A DNA stretch of 64,000 nt from Draconibacterium aestuarii (GTDB lineage: Bacteria > Bacteroidota > Bacteroidia > Bacteroidales > Prolixibacteraceae), in NCBI GenBank assembly GCA_026671195.1, contig JAPOHD010000027.1:1-64000 (forward strand), written 5' to 3'. The notes below the pieces were generated by a model. It ran no database searches. It was given only the letters and a program-made list of their open reading frames with translations, and was not told where the DNA came from. Each line of letters starts with the position of its first letter. Position 1 is the first letter of the stretch. The translations under genes and the position numbers were made by a program. This document shows, piece after piece, positions 43,057-52,548 of this stretch.

Positions 43057-46000
43057 ATGAAGAATTTATATTTAGGCAATACTGAGCTGAAAAAGTTAGA
43101 GAATAAAGTTAAAGGACAATTTGTTGAAATTGGCGGAGAAAAGTTTTACAAAATCAGCAATTGCAATCAAATGCCCGATTTTTTTATGACCATTGTAAGC
43201 GACTCCGACCACTGGATGTACCTGTCGAGTAATGGTTCGCTTACGGCCGGCAGAAAAAACCGTGACAATGCACTTTTCCCCTATTATACCGATGATAAAA
43301 TACACGATTACCAAGGCAAAACCGGTAGTAAAACTATTTGCCTGGTCGATAAAAACAATAAAACATTTTTGTGGGAACCGTTTACCGATGAGGCTGAAAA
43401 AGCATATCGCATTGAACGAAATTTGTACAAAAGTATTTATGGGAACAAAATAATTTTTGAAGAACGTAACACCGATTTGGAAATTGGGTTTCAATACGGG
43501 TGGTACAACAGCGAAAAATTTGGCTGGGTTAAAAAATCGACTGTTCAAAATCATGGCGATTCTGATGTAAAAGTTGAACTTATCGATGGCATCTGCAATC
43601 TTCTTCCTTATGGTGTCGATTATGCTTTTCAAAATGAATACAGCAACCTGTTGGATGCTTATAAAAAGAACGAACTATTAGCTGATAGTAAACTCGGTTT
43701 GTTTATGCTTAGCTCGATTCCTGTTGACCGAGCCGAACCCAGCGAAGCATTAAAAACTACCAGTATTTGGTCGGTTTTGCCTACTGAAAACGTAAATTAT
43801 CTGGTTTCCGAGAGACAAATAGAAGCATTTAAATGCGGACAGCCAGTTCAAACAGAACTGGATATTCGGGCTGCACGTGGTGCCTATTTTATAAATGCCG
43901 CATTTAATCTGAAAAAAGAAGAAAAGCAGCAATGGTACCTGGTAGCAGAAGTAAACCAGGATGCAGGCGATGTGGCCAATCTTTCCAACTTCGTTTTAAC
44001 TGAAAAAGATATTGTTGGGCAGCTGGAAAACGATATTAATGTTGGAACACAAAACCTAATAAAGATTGTTGCCAATGCCGATGGTTTGCAACTTGGAAAC
44101 GAGGATTTAGGTTGTGCAAGGCATTTTACAAATACGCTTTTTAACGCCATGCGTGGCGGTATTTTCACAAACAGCTACACCCTAAACACCAACGATTTTA
44201 ACTTATTTGTTGGTCAAATTAATAAGAGAGTAAAAGAACAATATAAAGCTGAATTAGATCGACTTCCTCAGGCAATAGAACTCAAGAATTTGTTGAGTTG
44301 GGCAAAGGAATTAGAGAACCCAGAACTGGAGCGAATTTGTTACGAATATTTGCCCTTAACATTTAGTCGCCGGCATGGCGATCCTAGTCGGCCATGGAAC
44401 CAGTTTTCCATTGAAACAAAAAACGACGACGGCTCCGATAAATTAAATTACCAGGGTAACTGGCGCGATATTTTTCAGAACTGGGAAGCATTGTGCCTGT
44501 CGTTTCCGGAATACATTGAAGGTATAATTGCAAAATTTGTAAATGCGTCAACCCCCGATGGTTATAATCCTTACCGTGTAACACGCGAAGGTCTGGATTG
44601 GGAATGTCCCGACCCGGAAGATCCATGGGCATACATTGGTTACTGGGGCGATCATCAGATAATTTATCTGCAGAAGTTTCTGGAGCAATCGGAACAGTTT
44701 CATCCGGGAAAACTGGATGAGTTGCTGAGCAAAGAGATCTTTGTTTATGCCAATGTTCCTTATCGTATTAAATCGTTTGCTGAGATCGTTAAGAATCCAA
44801 AAGATACTATTGTTTTCGATTCGGAACTAAACAACCAAATTGAGGTTTTAACCCAAAAAACCGGTGCCGATGGTAAATTGTTGCGCGACACGGATGGAGA
44901 GATTGTTCGCACAAATCTTTTGGAAAAGGTATTAACAACTTTACTGGCCAAACTCAGCAATTTTATTCCGGAAGCCGGAATTTGGCTGAATACGCAACGT
45001 CCCGAATGGAACGATGCAAACAATGCACTTGTTGGTAATGGGGTTTCAATGGTTACTTTGTACTACATCCGTCGTTTTCTGGAGTTCTGGGAAAATAAAT
45101 TCAATACGATAGAAACCGAATCATTTGAAATTTCGGAAGAATTAAAACGGCAATTTGATAAAACATTCTCTATTTTCGAGACAAATATAAAATTGCTTGA
45201 TAAGGGATTTTCTGATGCCGACCGTTACGATATTACTTCAGAATTGGGAAAAGCCGGAGCTGAGTTCAGAGAAGCCATTTATGGTAATTCTTTCTCGGGT
45301 AAAAAATCAGGATTAAAGAAAAAAGCAGTTAGCGATTTTATTCAAATCTCCTTAAAATACATCAATCAATCCATTCATAAAAATAAAAGGGAAGACGGGC
45401 TTTTCCATGCCTACAACCTTGTTTCATTTAATGGGGAAAGTATTTCAGTGCGTTATTTATACGAAATGCTCGAAGGACAAGTGGCTGTGCTAAGTTCGGG
45501 GGCTTTGTCAACAACTGAAAGTCTGGAAGTATTGGATGCCTTAAAAAAAAGCGCCTTGTTCCGCGAAGACCAATACAGCTACATCCTTTATCCCAACCGC
45601 GAATTACCCCGTTTTGTGGAAAAGAATAGTATCCCGGCAGATCAATTTGAACAGTCGGATTTATTAAAGGCCTTACTGGCCGATGGTTGTACTTCAATTT
45701 TAAAGAAAGACGAATTAGGCAATTGCCACTTCAACGGAATCTTCCGAAATGGGGAAGTATTAAGCCAGTCTCTGGAAAATCTTGATGGCGAAAAATATGG
45801 CAAACTCGTTCAGCAAGAGAAAAAGCAGGTGCTTGATATTTATGAAAATATGTTCGACCACCAGTCGTTTACCGGGCGTTCGGGAACCTTTTACGGCTAC
45901 GAAGGGCTGGGCAGCATATACTGGCACATGGTTTCCAAATTATTGCTGGCAACTCAGGAATGCTATTTTAAAGGGATAAACGAGGGGGCAACTGAAAACA

Positions 46001-46509
46001 CGCTTGGATGCATTAAAGCACACTATTACGAAATAAAAGCCGGTATTGGTTTGTATAAATCACCCGAATTGTATGGTGCTTTTCCAACCGATGCTTACTC
46101 GCACACACCTGCAAATTCAGGAGCAAAACAACCCGGCTTAACCGGTCAGGTGAAAGAGGATGTAATTTCCCGTTTTGGAGAATTGGGAATTCATATACAC
46201 AGCGGAGAAATCACTTTCGACCTTTCTCTGCTAAATAAGAACGAAATTCTGGTTGAAAAACAATTGTTTAGTTATTTCGACCTACAAGGTAACAAGCAGG
46301 AATTGAAACTAAGTGCCAACCAATTGGGATTTACTTTTTGTCAGGTTCCGGTTGTTTATACTTTAGGTGGAGAAGAAAAACTAATCATTAAGTTTTCCGA
46401 TGGTAGTAGCAAATTTCTTACAGGGCGTGCAATTGACCGCGATACAAGTAGAAAAATTTTCACACGAAACGGAGAGGTTCGGGTTATCGAATTTAGTTTT
46501 CAATTATAA
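43057..46509 (+). CDS. GH149-like beta-1,3-oligoglucan phosphorylase
   Basis: A 1150-aa protein without signal peptide, so cytosolic. The N-terminal beta-sandwich with SDSDHWMYLSSNGSLTAGRK and the (alpha/alpha)6 barrel resemble the GH94/GH149/GH161 phosphorylase clan. RPEWNDANNALVG (648-660) matches the catalytic W-N-D segment of that clan, giving Asp653 as the general acid. Length near 1100 aa, sequence style and the beta-1,3-glucan setting favour GH149 over GH94 (about 800 aa, cellobiose type) or GH161. It should cleave beta-1,3-gluco-oligosaccharides with phosphate to glucose-1-phosphate, saving ATP. It starts 18 bases after the GH3 gene and 11 before a leaderless GH17. Family call from memory of the group, not from an alignment. 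Confidence 0.75.
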   Translation: MKNLYLGNTELKKLENKVKGQFVEIGGEKFYKISNCNQMPDFFMTIVSDSDHWMYLSSNGSLTAGRKNRDNALFPYYTDDKIHDYQGKTGSKTICLVDKNNKTFLWEPFTDEAEKAYRIERNLYKSIYGNKIIFEERNTDLEIGFQYGWYNSEKFGWVKKSTVQNHGDSDVKVELIDGICNLLPYGVDYAFQNEYSNLLDAYKKNELLADSKLGLFMLSSIPVDRAEPSEALKTTSIWSVLPTENVNYLVSERQIEAFKCGQPVQTELDIRAARGAYFINAAFNLKKEEKQQWYLVAEVNQDAGDVANLSNFVLTEKDIVGQLENDINVGTQNLIKIVANADGLQLGNEDLGCARHFTNTLFNAMRGGIFTNSYTLNTNDFNLFVGQINKRVKEQYKAELDRLPQAIELKNLLSWAKELENPELERICYEYLPLTFSRRHGDPSRPWNQFSIETKNDDGSDKLNYQGNWRDIFQNWEALCLSFPEYIEGIIAKFVNASTPDGYNPYRVTREGLDWECPDPEDPWAYIGYWGDHQIIYLQKFLEQSEQFHPGKLDELLSKEIFVYANVPYRIKSFAEIVKNPKDTIVFDSELNNQIEVLTQKTGADGKLLRDTDGEIVRTNLLEKVLTTLLAKLSNFIPEAGIWLNTQRPEWNDANNALVGNGVSMVTLYYIRRFLEFWENKFNTIETESFEISEELKRQFDKTFSIFETNIKLLDKGFSDADRYDITSELGKAGAEFREAIYGNSFSGKKSGLKKKAVSDFIQISLKYINQSIHKNKREDGLFHAYNLVSFNGESISVRYLYEMLEGQVAVLSSGALSTTESLEVLDALKKSALFREDQYSYILYPNRELPRFVEKNSIPADQFEQSDLLKALLADGCTSILKKDELGNCHFNGIFRNGEVLSQSLENLDGEKYGKLVQQEKKQVLDIYENMFDHQSFTGRSGTFYGYEGLGSIYWHMVSKLLLATQECYFKGINEGATENTLGCIKAHYYEIKAGIGLYKSPELYGAFPTDAYSHTPANSGAKQPGLTGQVKEDVISRFGELGIHIHSGEITFDLSLLNKNEILVEKQLFSYFDLQGNKQELKLSANQLGFTFCQVPVVYTLGGEEKLIIKFSDGSSKFLTGRAIDRDTSRKIFTRNGEVRVIEFSFQL

Positions 46510-46520
46510 AAATCAGAATC

Positions 46521-47411
46521 ATGTCATTTAGAAGCGAAAAAATATTGTCGTTAGCCGGTGTAGATTTTAATCATTCGAAAGAAGACGATTTAATTGCGCA
46601 GTTTAACAAATATCTCAAAAACGGAATGCACGGAATTTGTTTCAGCTCCTACCTCGACGGTCAGGAACCAGGTTCGATAATTACCGCAGAACAAATTCAG
46701 GAAAGGATTGAAATTATAAAACCTTACACTAAATGGATACGCACCTTTTCATGTACTGATGGGAATGAATTGATTCCGGTAATAGCGAAAGAAAATGGCT
46801 TAAAAGTTATGGTTGGAGCATGGTTAAGCGATGACAAAGAGCTAAATGAAAAGGAGGTTGTAAACCTGATTAAAGTAGCAAAAGCCGGCGATGCCGATTT
46901 GGTTGCTGTTGGAAACGAAGTATTGTATCGCGAAGAGTTAAATGAAGAGGAATTGTTGGGATACATCAGGCAAGTAAAAAAAGCGCTCCCCGGAATTGAA
47001 GTCGGATATGTTGATGCGTATTACGAGTTTGTAAACCGTCCGGCAATAACCGAAGCCTGCGATGTAATTTTTGCCAATTGTTATTCTTTCTGGGAAGGTT
47101 GCCACATTGATTACTCGCACGTTTACATGCAAAACATGTACTTTCAGGCTGTACGGGCTGCTAACGGGAAACGAGTGATAATAAGTGAAACGGGTTGGCC
47201 TAATGTTGGTACTGCTTTCGAAGGTGCGGAGCCAAATACCGAAAATGCTTTACGCTATTTTATAAATACGCAAAAGTGGAGCAGGGAAGAAAATATTGAG
47301 TTGATGTATTTTTCCAGTTTCGACGAAAGCTGGAAAGTAGGAGCGGAAGGAGATGTTGGTGCTTACTGGGGGCTTTGGGACAAGCACGGAAAACTGAAGT
47401 ATCAGAAATAA
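46521..47411 (+). CDS. GH17 family protein without signal peptide
   Basis: A 296-aa TIM-barrel protein of GH17 (clan GH-A). Acid/base Glu133 in AVGNEVLYREE and nucleophile Glu223 in VIISETGWPNVG fit the two conserved GH17 motifs; NCYSFWEG and the W at the end of the barrel (FDESWKVG) complete the active site. No signal peptide or lipobox is present (MSFRSEKILSLAGVDF), so it should act in the cytosol next to the GH149-like phosphorylase encoded 11 bases upstream. It may be an exo-glucosidase or a transglucosylase that remodels imported beta-1,3-oligosaccharides. Confidence 0.88.
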   Translation: MSFRSEKILSLAGVDFNHSKEDDLIAQFNKYLKNGMHGICFSSYLDGQEPGSIITAEQIQERIEIIKPYTKWIRTFSCTDGNELIPVIAKENGLKVMVGAWLSDDKELNEKEVVNLIKVAKAGDADLVAVGNEVLYREELNEEELLGYIRQVKKALPGIEVGYVDAYYEFVNRPAITEACDVIFANCYSFWEGCHIDYSHVYMQNMYFQAVRAANGKRVIISETGWPNVGTAFEGAEPNTENALRYFINTQKWSREENIELMYFSSFDESWKVGAEGDVGAYWGLWDKHGKLKYQK

Positions 47412-47438
47412 TCGATTTAGCGAACAAACCAAAACGGA

Positions 47439-48515
47439 ATGATGATTAGAAGATATAATGGATTTACATTTTTGGCAATAGTATTTCTTGCAGTAGCATT
47501 CATTGCGACTTCTGCTCAGAAAAGTAAAAAAAGTAAAGAAACTGTAAACATGAATAATGCAGCTACACATTCAATTCAGCAGGAAAAAGAAGATTTATTA
47601 GCCGGAGTTTCGAGAGCGGTTTGTTACTCCGGTTTTCGTTCCGGACAACATCCCGACCGCGGAGACGGCGCCAATAACCCAACAAAAGAACAAGTGTTGG
47701 AAGACCTGCAAATAATACAAAAAAATATGGGATTTAATCTCATTCGCTTGTACGATTCGGGAGTGAATTCAGAGATGGTGCTCCAAATTATTCAGGAAAA
47801 TAATCTGGATATAAAAGTTTTACTTGGAATGTGGATGAATGCTGAGCTTAGCGCCCACGAAACCTGTGCCTGGCTTACCGAACCTATTCCGCAAGAAGAA
47901 CTGGATGCCAACAAAGTAGTAAATCTGAAGGAATTAGAACGAGGCATAAATCTGGCCAATAAATATCCTGAAATAGTTGCAGCAGTAAATGTGGGTAACG
48001 AAGCTCTTGTTGATTGGAACGATCATAAAATGCATGTTGATACTGTAATTGCCTATTGTCAAAAAGTAGGAAATGCCATTCAGCAACCGGTAACTGTTGC
48101 CGATAATTACGAATGGTGGGCTGCACATGGCGAAAAATTAGCAGCAGCCATCGACTTTATTTCCGTTCATGTGTATCCGGTTTGGGAAGGAAAAGACATT
48201 AACCAAGGATTATCGTATTCCATCGAAAATATTCAAAAAGTACGCGATGCATTGCTCGATGCAAAAATTGTAATTAGCGAGGCCGGTTGGGCATCGGTGG
48301 CTTCTGAATTTGGCGAAAGGGCAAACGAGGAAAAACAACTTCAGTATTACAATGAGTTTATGAAGTGGTCGGAGGAAATGAATATTACCACCTTCTTTTT
48401 TGAAGCATTTGATGAAGACTGGAAAGGAAATCCGACTGACCCCTGGGGAGCCGAAAAGCATTGGGGACTATACACGGTAGATCGCCAACCGAAAAAGGCG
48501 ATGCAACTAAACTAA
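47439..48515 (+). CDS. Secreted GH17 beta-1,3-glucanase
   Basis: A 358-aa GH17 enzyme with an export signal (RRYNGFTFLAIVFLAVAFIA, residues 4-23). Acid/base Glu188 lies in AAVNVGNEALVDW and nucleophile Glu281 in KIVISEAGWASV; HVYPVWEG and FFFEAFDEDWKG follow the family pattern. It is longer than the cytosolic paralogue and differs in the N-terminal loop VCYSGFRSGQHPDRGDG. Probably periplasmic, acting on laminarin oligosaccharides (endo or exo not predictable). 27 bases separate the two GH17 genes. Confidence 0.9.
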   Translation: MMIRRYNGFTFLAIVFLAVAFIATSAQKSKKSKETVNMNNAATHSIQQEKEDLLAGVSRAVCYSGFRSGQHPDRGDGANNPTKEQVLEDLQIIQKNMGFNLIRLYDSGVNSEMVLQIIQENNLDIKVLLGMWMNAELSAHETCAWLTEPIPQEELDANKVVNLKELERGINLANKYPEIVAAVNVGNEALVDWNDHKMHVDTVIAYCQKVGNAIQQPVTVADNYEWWAAHGEKLAAAIDFISVHVYPVWEGKDINQGLSYSIENIQKVRDALLDAKIVISEAGWASVASEFGERANEEKQLQYYNEFMKWSEEMNITTFFFEAFDEDWKGNPTDPWGAEKHWGLYTVDRQPKKAMQLN

Positions 48516-48553
48516 AGCGGAACAAACTAATTTACCAATAACAATCAAAACTT

Positions 48554-50002
48554 ATGGCACATTACAAAACTGCAAAGGAAGATATAGTTCCCTTTGGACA
48601 GAAATTGGCTTTTGGATCAGGACATTTGGCAAACCAATTATTCCCGGCAGCGCTTGGAGTTTTTATGGTTGTGTTGGTTATGTCGTTAAATATGAATCCT
48701 GTTCTTGCAGGTTTGTTAGGAGCCCTGCCGCGGCTTATTGATGCGTTGTCGGACCCAATTATGGGATTTATCTCGGATAACACAAAATCGAAATGGGGAC
48801 GCAGAAAACCGTATATTTTACTGGGAAGTGTAATTACAGGTGTGGCATTTATGGTCATGTGGCAATTGAATCCTGAAAATTCGCAAACCTATAATTTTGT
48901 TTATTTTTTAATTGTATCCATATTTTTCTACATCGGATATACCATTTTTGCCACTCCCTTAATCGGATTGGGGTATGAAATGACACCCGATTACAACGAG
49001 CGGACACGGTTAATGGCTGTTTCGCAATGGATGGGCCAAATTGCCTGGATGATAGCACCCTGGTTTTGGGTAATTATTTACGAACCTGCCATTTTTGAAT
49101 CGGCTCCTGAAGGGGCAAAAACACTTTCTATTTGGGTAGGGGCTCTCTGTATGGTACTGGGCATTTTTCCTGCTCTGTTTAACAAAGAGATGATTGTTCC
49201 TGACAAAGATAAAATGGCAGATTTATCGATGAAACAGCTTGCGGCAAACACAAAAGAATTTGTTAGGGGTATTAAACTTACTCTAAAGAATAAACCATTT
49301 ATAAAACTTTGTGGTGCTACTTTCTTTATTTTTAATGGTTTCCAAACCATTGCCCAATTTGCTATGTTTATAATCGTTTATTATCTTTTTAATGGCGATA
49401 AAGTTGCTGCCGGAACATGGCCTGCATGGTTTGGTACGGTGAGTGCAATGGCTACTGCATTTGTTGTTATTCCTGTAGTTACCAAACTATCGGAAAAGGT
49501 AGGTAAGAAAAATGCTTTTATTATCGCAACGCTAATCTCAATTATTGGGTATGTGCTAAAATGGTGGGGATTTAATCCGGCCAACCCTTGGTTAATGTTT
49601 ATTCCTATTCCTTTTCTTTCGTTCGGAATTGGTGGATTGTTTACCCTGATGATGTCGATGACTGCCGATGTTTGTGATCTGGACGAGTTAAATAACGAAG
49701 AACGACGTGAAGGTATGTTTGGAGCCGTTTACTGGTGGATGGTAAAACTGGGTACGGCATTGGCATTACTCACAAGTGGAGTAGTTCTGTCTCTTGTGGG
49801 ATTCGACCAGTCAGTAGATGTTCAAACTGTAGAAACGTTGACTAACTTGCGAGTTGCTGATATTGTAATTCCTGTATTTACTGCATTATTGGCCATTGTA
49901 TTGGTTTGGAAATATGATATAACAGAAACAAAAGCCCACGAAATTCGTGAAGCTCTGATTGCTCGTCGAGGCAAAGTAAAACATAATGGCGATAAAGCAT
50001 AA
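48554..50002 (+). CDS. GPH-family sugar:cation symporter (MFS)
   Basis: A 482-aa inner-membrane protein with about 12 helices. The GPH/MelB signature appears as RLIDALSDPIMGFISDNTKS (residues 61-80), followed by KWGRRKPYILLG. A large cytosolic loop lies around 220-250. It should carry glucose or short beta-glucosides into the cytosol with H+ or Na+. It lies between the secreted GH17 and an unclassified clan GH-A lipoprotein gene. Its substrate may be the oligosaccharides used by the leaderless phosphorylase; this is inference. Confidence 0.9.
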   Translation: MAHYKTAKEDIVPFGQKLAFGSGHLANQLFPAALGVFMVVLVMSLNMNPVLAGLLGALPRLIDALSDPIMGFISDNTKSKWGRRKPYILLGSVITGVAFMVMWQLNPENSQTYNFVYFLIVSIFFYIGYTIFATPLIGLGYEMTPDYNERTRLMAVSQWMGQIAWMIAPWFWVIIYEPAIFESAPEGAKTLSIWVGALCMVLGIFPALFNKEMIVPDKDKMADLSMKQLAANTKEFVRGIKLTLKNKPFIKLCGATFFIFNGFQTIAQFAMFIIVYYLFNGDKVAAGTWPAWFGTVSAMATAFVVIPVVTKLSEKVGKKNAFIIATLISIIGYVLKWWGFNPANPWLMFIPIPFLSFGIGGLFTLMMSMTADVCDLDELNNEERREGMFGAVYWWMVKLGTALALLTSGVVLSLVGFDQSVDVQTVETLTNLRVADIVIPVFTALLAIVLVWKYDITETKAHEIREALIARRGKVKHNGDKA

Positions 50003-50026
50003 TTGAAACGCTTGAAAATTAAGAAT

Positions 50027-51028
50027 ATGAGAGCAATACTACTTTTGCTGGTCTCTGTCATCCTTTTTTCATGTACTAGCAGTACTAAACCGGATGTTGT
50101 AAGTATCTCCGGAAGAAAAGTATTGGTAAATGATGTTCCCTGTTTAATCAAAGGAATCTGTTATCACCCCGTTCCAAAGGGAAGTGACAAAAGGGATTTT
50201 AGCAACTTAACTGAAGATTTGGCCTTAATGGTTGAAGCTGGGATAAACACAATTCGGGTTTACGAACCCATTTCTCAAAAGGTAGTTTTAGATGAAATTA
50301 ATGCTGCCGGATTAAAAGTTATTATTGGATTTGGATACAATCAGGGTGGAAGTTTTGATATTCTTTCGGGAACATTCATCGATTATGTAAATGCCTTTAA
50401 AAATCACAATGCAATTTTGATGTGGGAACTCGGTAACGAATACAATTATCATCCCGAGTGGTTCGATGGGGACATAAAAAACTGGTATGCTGCGCTAAAC
50501 AATGCGTCAGAGCTGATTCATCAAAACGACCCTTCTCGTCCGGTTACAACTGCGCATGGCGAGTTGCCCGATTCCCTGGCACTCTCATCTTGCCCAAATA
50601 TTGATATTTGGGGAATGAACGTTTACCGCTGGGATAACCCGGAATCTATTTTTGCACAGTGGAAAGCCATAAGTAACAAACCCATGTACCTTTCCGAAGC
50701 CGGAGCCGATAGTTATATGACTATCGCAAAAGATGGTTACCCAATGGGGATAAATGAAAATGCCCAGGCCGATGCCATTGCAAATATTTTGGATGATATC
50801 TTCAAAAATCAGGAAAATTGTTCGGGTGTTACTCTTTTCGCCTTTGTAGATGAATTGTGGAAAGCAGGCAATAACGATCGCCTCGACCCGGGAGGTTGGG
50901 CTCCCAATAGTAGTGGTGTACCCTACGATGGAGCTCCCAACGAAGAATATTGGGGGATAGTAAAAATCGACAGGAGCAAAAAGCAGGCTTTCGAAGTCGT
51001 GAAGAAGAAATATTTGGAGTTGAAATAA
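50027..51028 (+). CDS. Unclassified clan GH-A glycoside hydrolase lipoprotein
   Basis: A 333-aa lipoprotein (MRAILLLLVSVILFSC, Cys16). One TIM barrel with acid/base Glu138 in LMWELGNEYNYH and nucleophile Glu224 in MYLSEAGADSY; NIDIWGMNVYRWD on strand 6 is typical of clan GH-A. The N-terminal KVLVNDVPCLIKGICYHP recalls the start of a GH2 TIM domain and of GH72-type transglucosylases. I cannot place it in one family with confidence; GH2-C-only, GH5-like or GH72-related are alternatives. The ATG at 50027 is chosen over a TTG at 50003 because it yields a clean lipoprotein leader. Place in the locus suggests action on beta-1,3-glucan. Confidence 0.75.
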   Translation: MRAILLLLVSVILFSCTSSTKPDVVSISGRKVLVNDVPCLIKGICYHPVPKGSDKRDFSNLTEDLALMVEAGINTIRVYEPISQKVVLDEINAAGLKVIIGFGYNQGGSFDILSGTFIDYVNAFKNHNAILMWELGNEYNYHPEWFDGDIKNWYAALNNASELIHQNDPSRPVTTAHGELPDSLALSSCPNIDIWGMNVYRWDNPESIFAQWKAISNKPMYLSEAGADSYMTIAKDGYPMGINENAQADAIANILDDIFKNQENCSGVTLFAFVDELWKAGNNDRLDPGGWAPNSSGVPYDGAPNEEYWGIVKIDRSKKQAFEVVKKKYLELK

Positions 51029-51051
51029 AAAATTACAGATGGTTAAAGAAA

Positions 51052-51131
51052 AGATTGCTTCAGTCGTTCCTTTTTCCTTCTCTTATTACAAGAACGTCAT
51101 TTCGAACCGATCGTGAGAGGTGAAGCAATCT
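51052..51131. repeat. REP-like palindromic element between two PUL genes
   Basis: AGATTGCTTCA (51052-51062) and TGAAGCAATCT (51121-51131) are a perfect 11-bp inverted repeat. The interior has CGTCATTTCGAACC and GTGAGAGG, the style of widespread intergenic REP elements. It fills most of the 147-base gap between the clan GH-A gene and the second symporter gene. Confidence 0.65.
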
Positions 51132-51175
51132 GATCGTAAAATCAAAGCAATTAATAAAAACTAAAACCAACAAAA

Positions 51176-52537
51176 ATGAACGTACAGGCAACAAAACTTT
51201 CGCTAAAGGAAAAAATAGGTTACAGTTTGGGTGATACCGCTTCACACTTTGTGTGGGATATGGTTGGTTTTTGGATTCTTATTTTTTATACCGATACTTT
51301 TGGAATTTCGGCCGCAGCTGCAGGTACAATAATGTTGATTGCTCGTTTTTGGGACATGGCAAGCGACCCGATTATGGGAATTATTGCCGATCGCACAAAA
51401 ACAAGATGGGGGAAATTTCGCCCGTATATCTTATGGATGGCTCTTCCATATAGTATTTTAGCTGTTTTGGCTTTCTCAACACCTGACTTTGGGAATACCG
51501 GGAAAGTAGTTTATGCCGGAGTTACTTATATTTTGCTTATGACCGTTTTTACAGCAATCAATTTGCCGTATTCTTCCCTGGGTGCAGTAATGACTTCCGA
51601 TTCGTATGAACGTGCCGGCTTAAATTCATATCGTTTTATTTTTGCCTTTGTGGGGCAGTTTATTGTTTCCGGTACTGCTCTTTATCTGGCTAATTATTTT
51701 GGAAAAGGCGATTCTGCAAAAGGTTATCAGTATACGCTGATACTGTTTTCTATTGTCAGTTTTATTTTGTTTATGATTACTTTTAAAACCACCAGAGAAC
51801 GGGTGCAGCCACCTAAAAAACAAAAAGAAAATTTAAAGGAAGATTTCCGAAACCTCTTCAAAAACAAACCCTGGGTAATTCTGTTTTTTGTGGGAATTAT
51901 TTCTTTTATCATGTTTGCCATGCAAAACCTGTCAGTTGCTTATTACTTCAAATATTATATTGGTAAGGAAGAAAGTGTTCAGTTGTTTAATGTAATCGGA
52001 ACGGTTGCATTAATTGTTGCCATTCCTTTTTCAAAACCATTAGCAAAACGATTCGGGAAACGGAATGTTTTTCTGGCCAGTTCGCTGCTTTCCGGTTTCT
52101 TTTTTATTTTGTTATACCTGCCTGGTGTAAACGATATTTATATGATTTATACCTTCAATATTTTGGCAAAAATGGCTTATGCCCCGGCAGTTCCGTTGTT
52201 GTGGACCATGTTGGCCGATACTGCAGATTATTCGGAATGGAAAACCGGAAGACGTGCAACCGGATTAACTTTTTCGGCTGCTACCTTTGCACAAAAAGCA
52301 GGATGGGGAATTGGTGGAGCTTTGGCAGGTTGGATGTTAGCCATTTTTAAATTTACCCCAAATGTGGAGCAAACCGAAATAGCAATTACCGGCATTAAGT
52401 TGATGATTTCTGTCTTTCCCGGAATTCTCTATATGTCATGTGCAATTCTGCTGTTTTTTTACAGTATCGACCATCAAACTTGTGTTGTAATGCAGGAAGA
52501 ATTGGATGCGCGCAGAAAAAAAGAGGAAACTGAATAA
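51176..52537 (+). CDS. GPH-family sugar:cation symporter (MFS), second copy
   Basis: A 453-aa, 12-helix inner-membrane protein. The GPH signature is FWDMASDPIMGIIADRTKTR (residues 60-79), followed by WGKFRPYILWM; the second half has LWTMLADTADYSEWKTGRRA, a cytosolic-loop motif of this family. It differs clearly from the other symporter (48554-50002), so the two probably take different products, for example glucose versus oligosaccharides. It directly precedes the GH30 gene (11-base gap). Confidence 0.9.
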   Translation: MNVQATKLSLKEKIGYSLGDTASHFVWDMVGFWILIFYTDTFGISAAAAGTIMLIARFWDMASDPIMGIIADRTKTRWGKFRPYILWMALPYSILAVLAFSTPDFGNTGKVVYAGVTYILLMTVFTAINLPYSSLGAVMTSDSYERAGLNSYRFIFAFVGQFIVSGTALYLANYFGKGDSAKGYQYTLILFSIVSFILFMITFKTTRERVQPPKKQKENLKEDFRNLFKNKPWVILFFVGIISFIMFAMQNLSVAYYFKYYIGKEESVQLFNVIGTVALIVAIPFSKPLAKRFGKRNVFLASSLLSGFFFILLYLPGVNDIYMIYTFNILAKMAYAPAVPLLWTMLADTADYSEWKTGRRATGLTFSAATFAQKAGWGIGGALAGWMLAIFKFTPNVEQTEIAITGIKLMISVFPGILYMSCAILLFFYSIDHQTCVVMQEELDARRKKEETE

Positions 52538-52548
52538 TAAATTTAGGT

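Noticed and set aside
43057-46509. GH94 cellobiose/chitobiose phosphorylase
   Set aside because: The protein is about 300 residues longer than GH94 enzymes and stands in a beta-1,3-glucan locus; GH149 fits better, although the catalytic W-N-D segment is shared.
50003-50026. TTG start for the clan GH-A lipoprotein directly after the symporter stop
   Set aside because: It would add eight residues (MKRLKIKN) before a leader that is already complete from the ATG at 50027.
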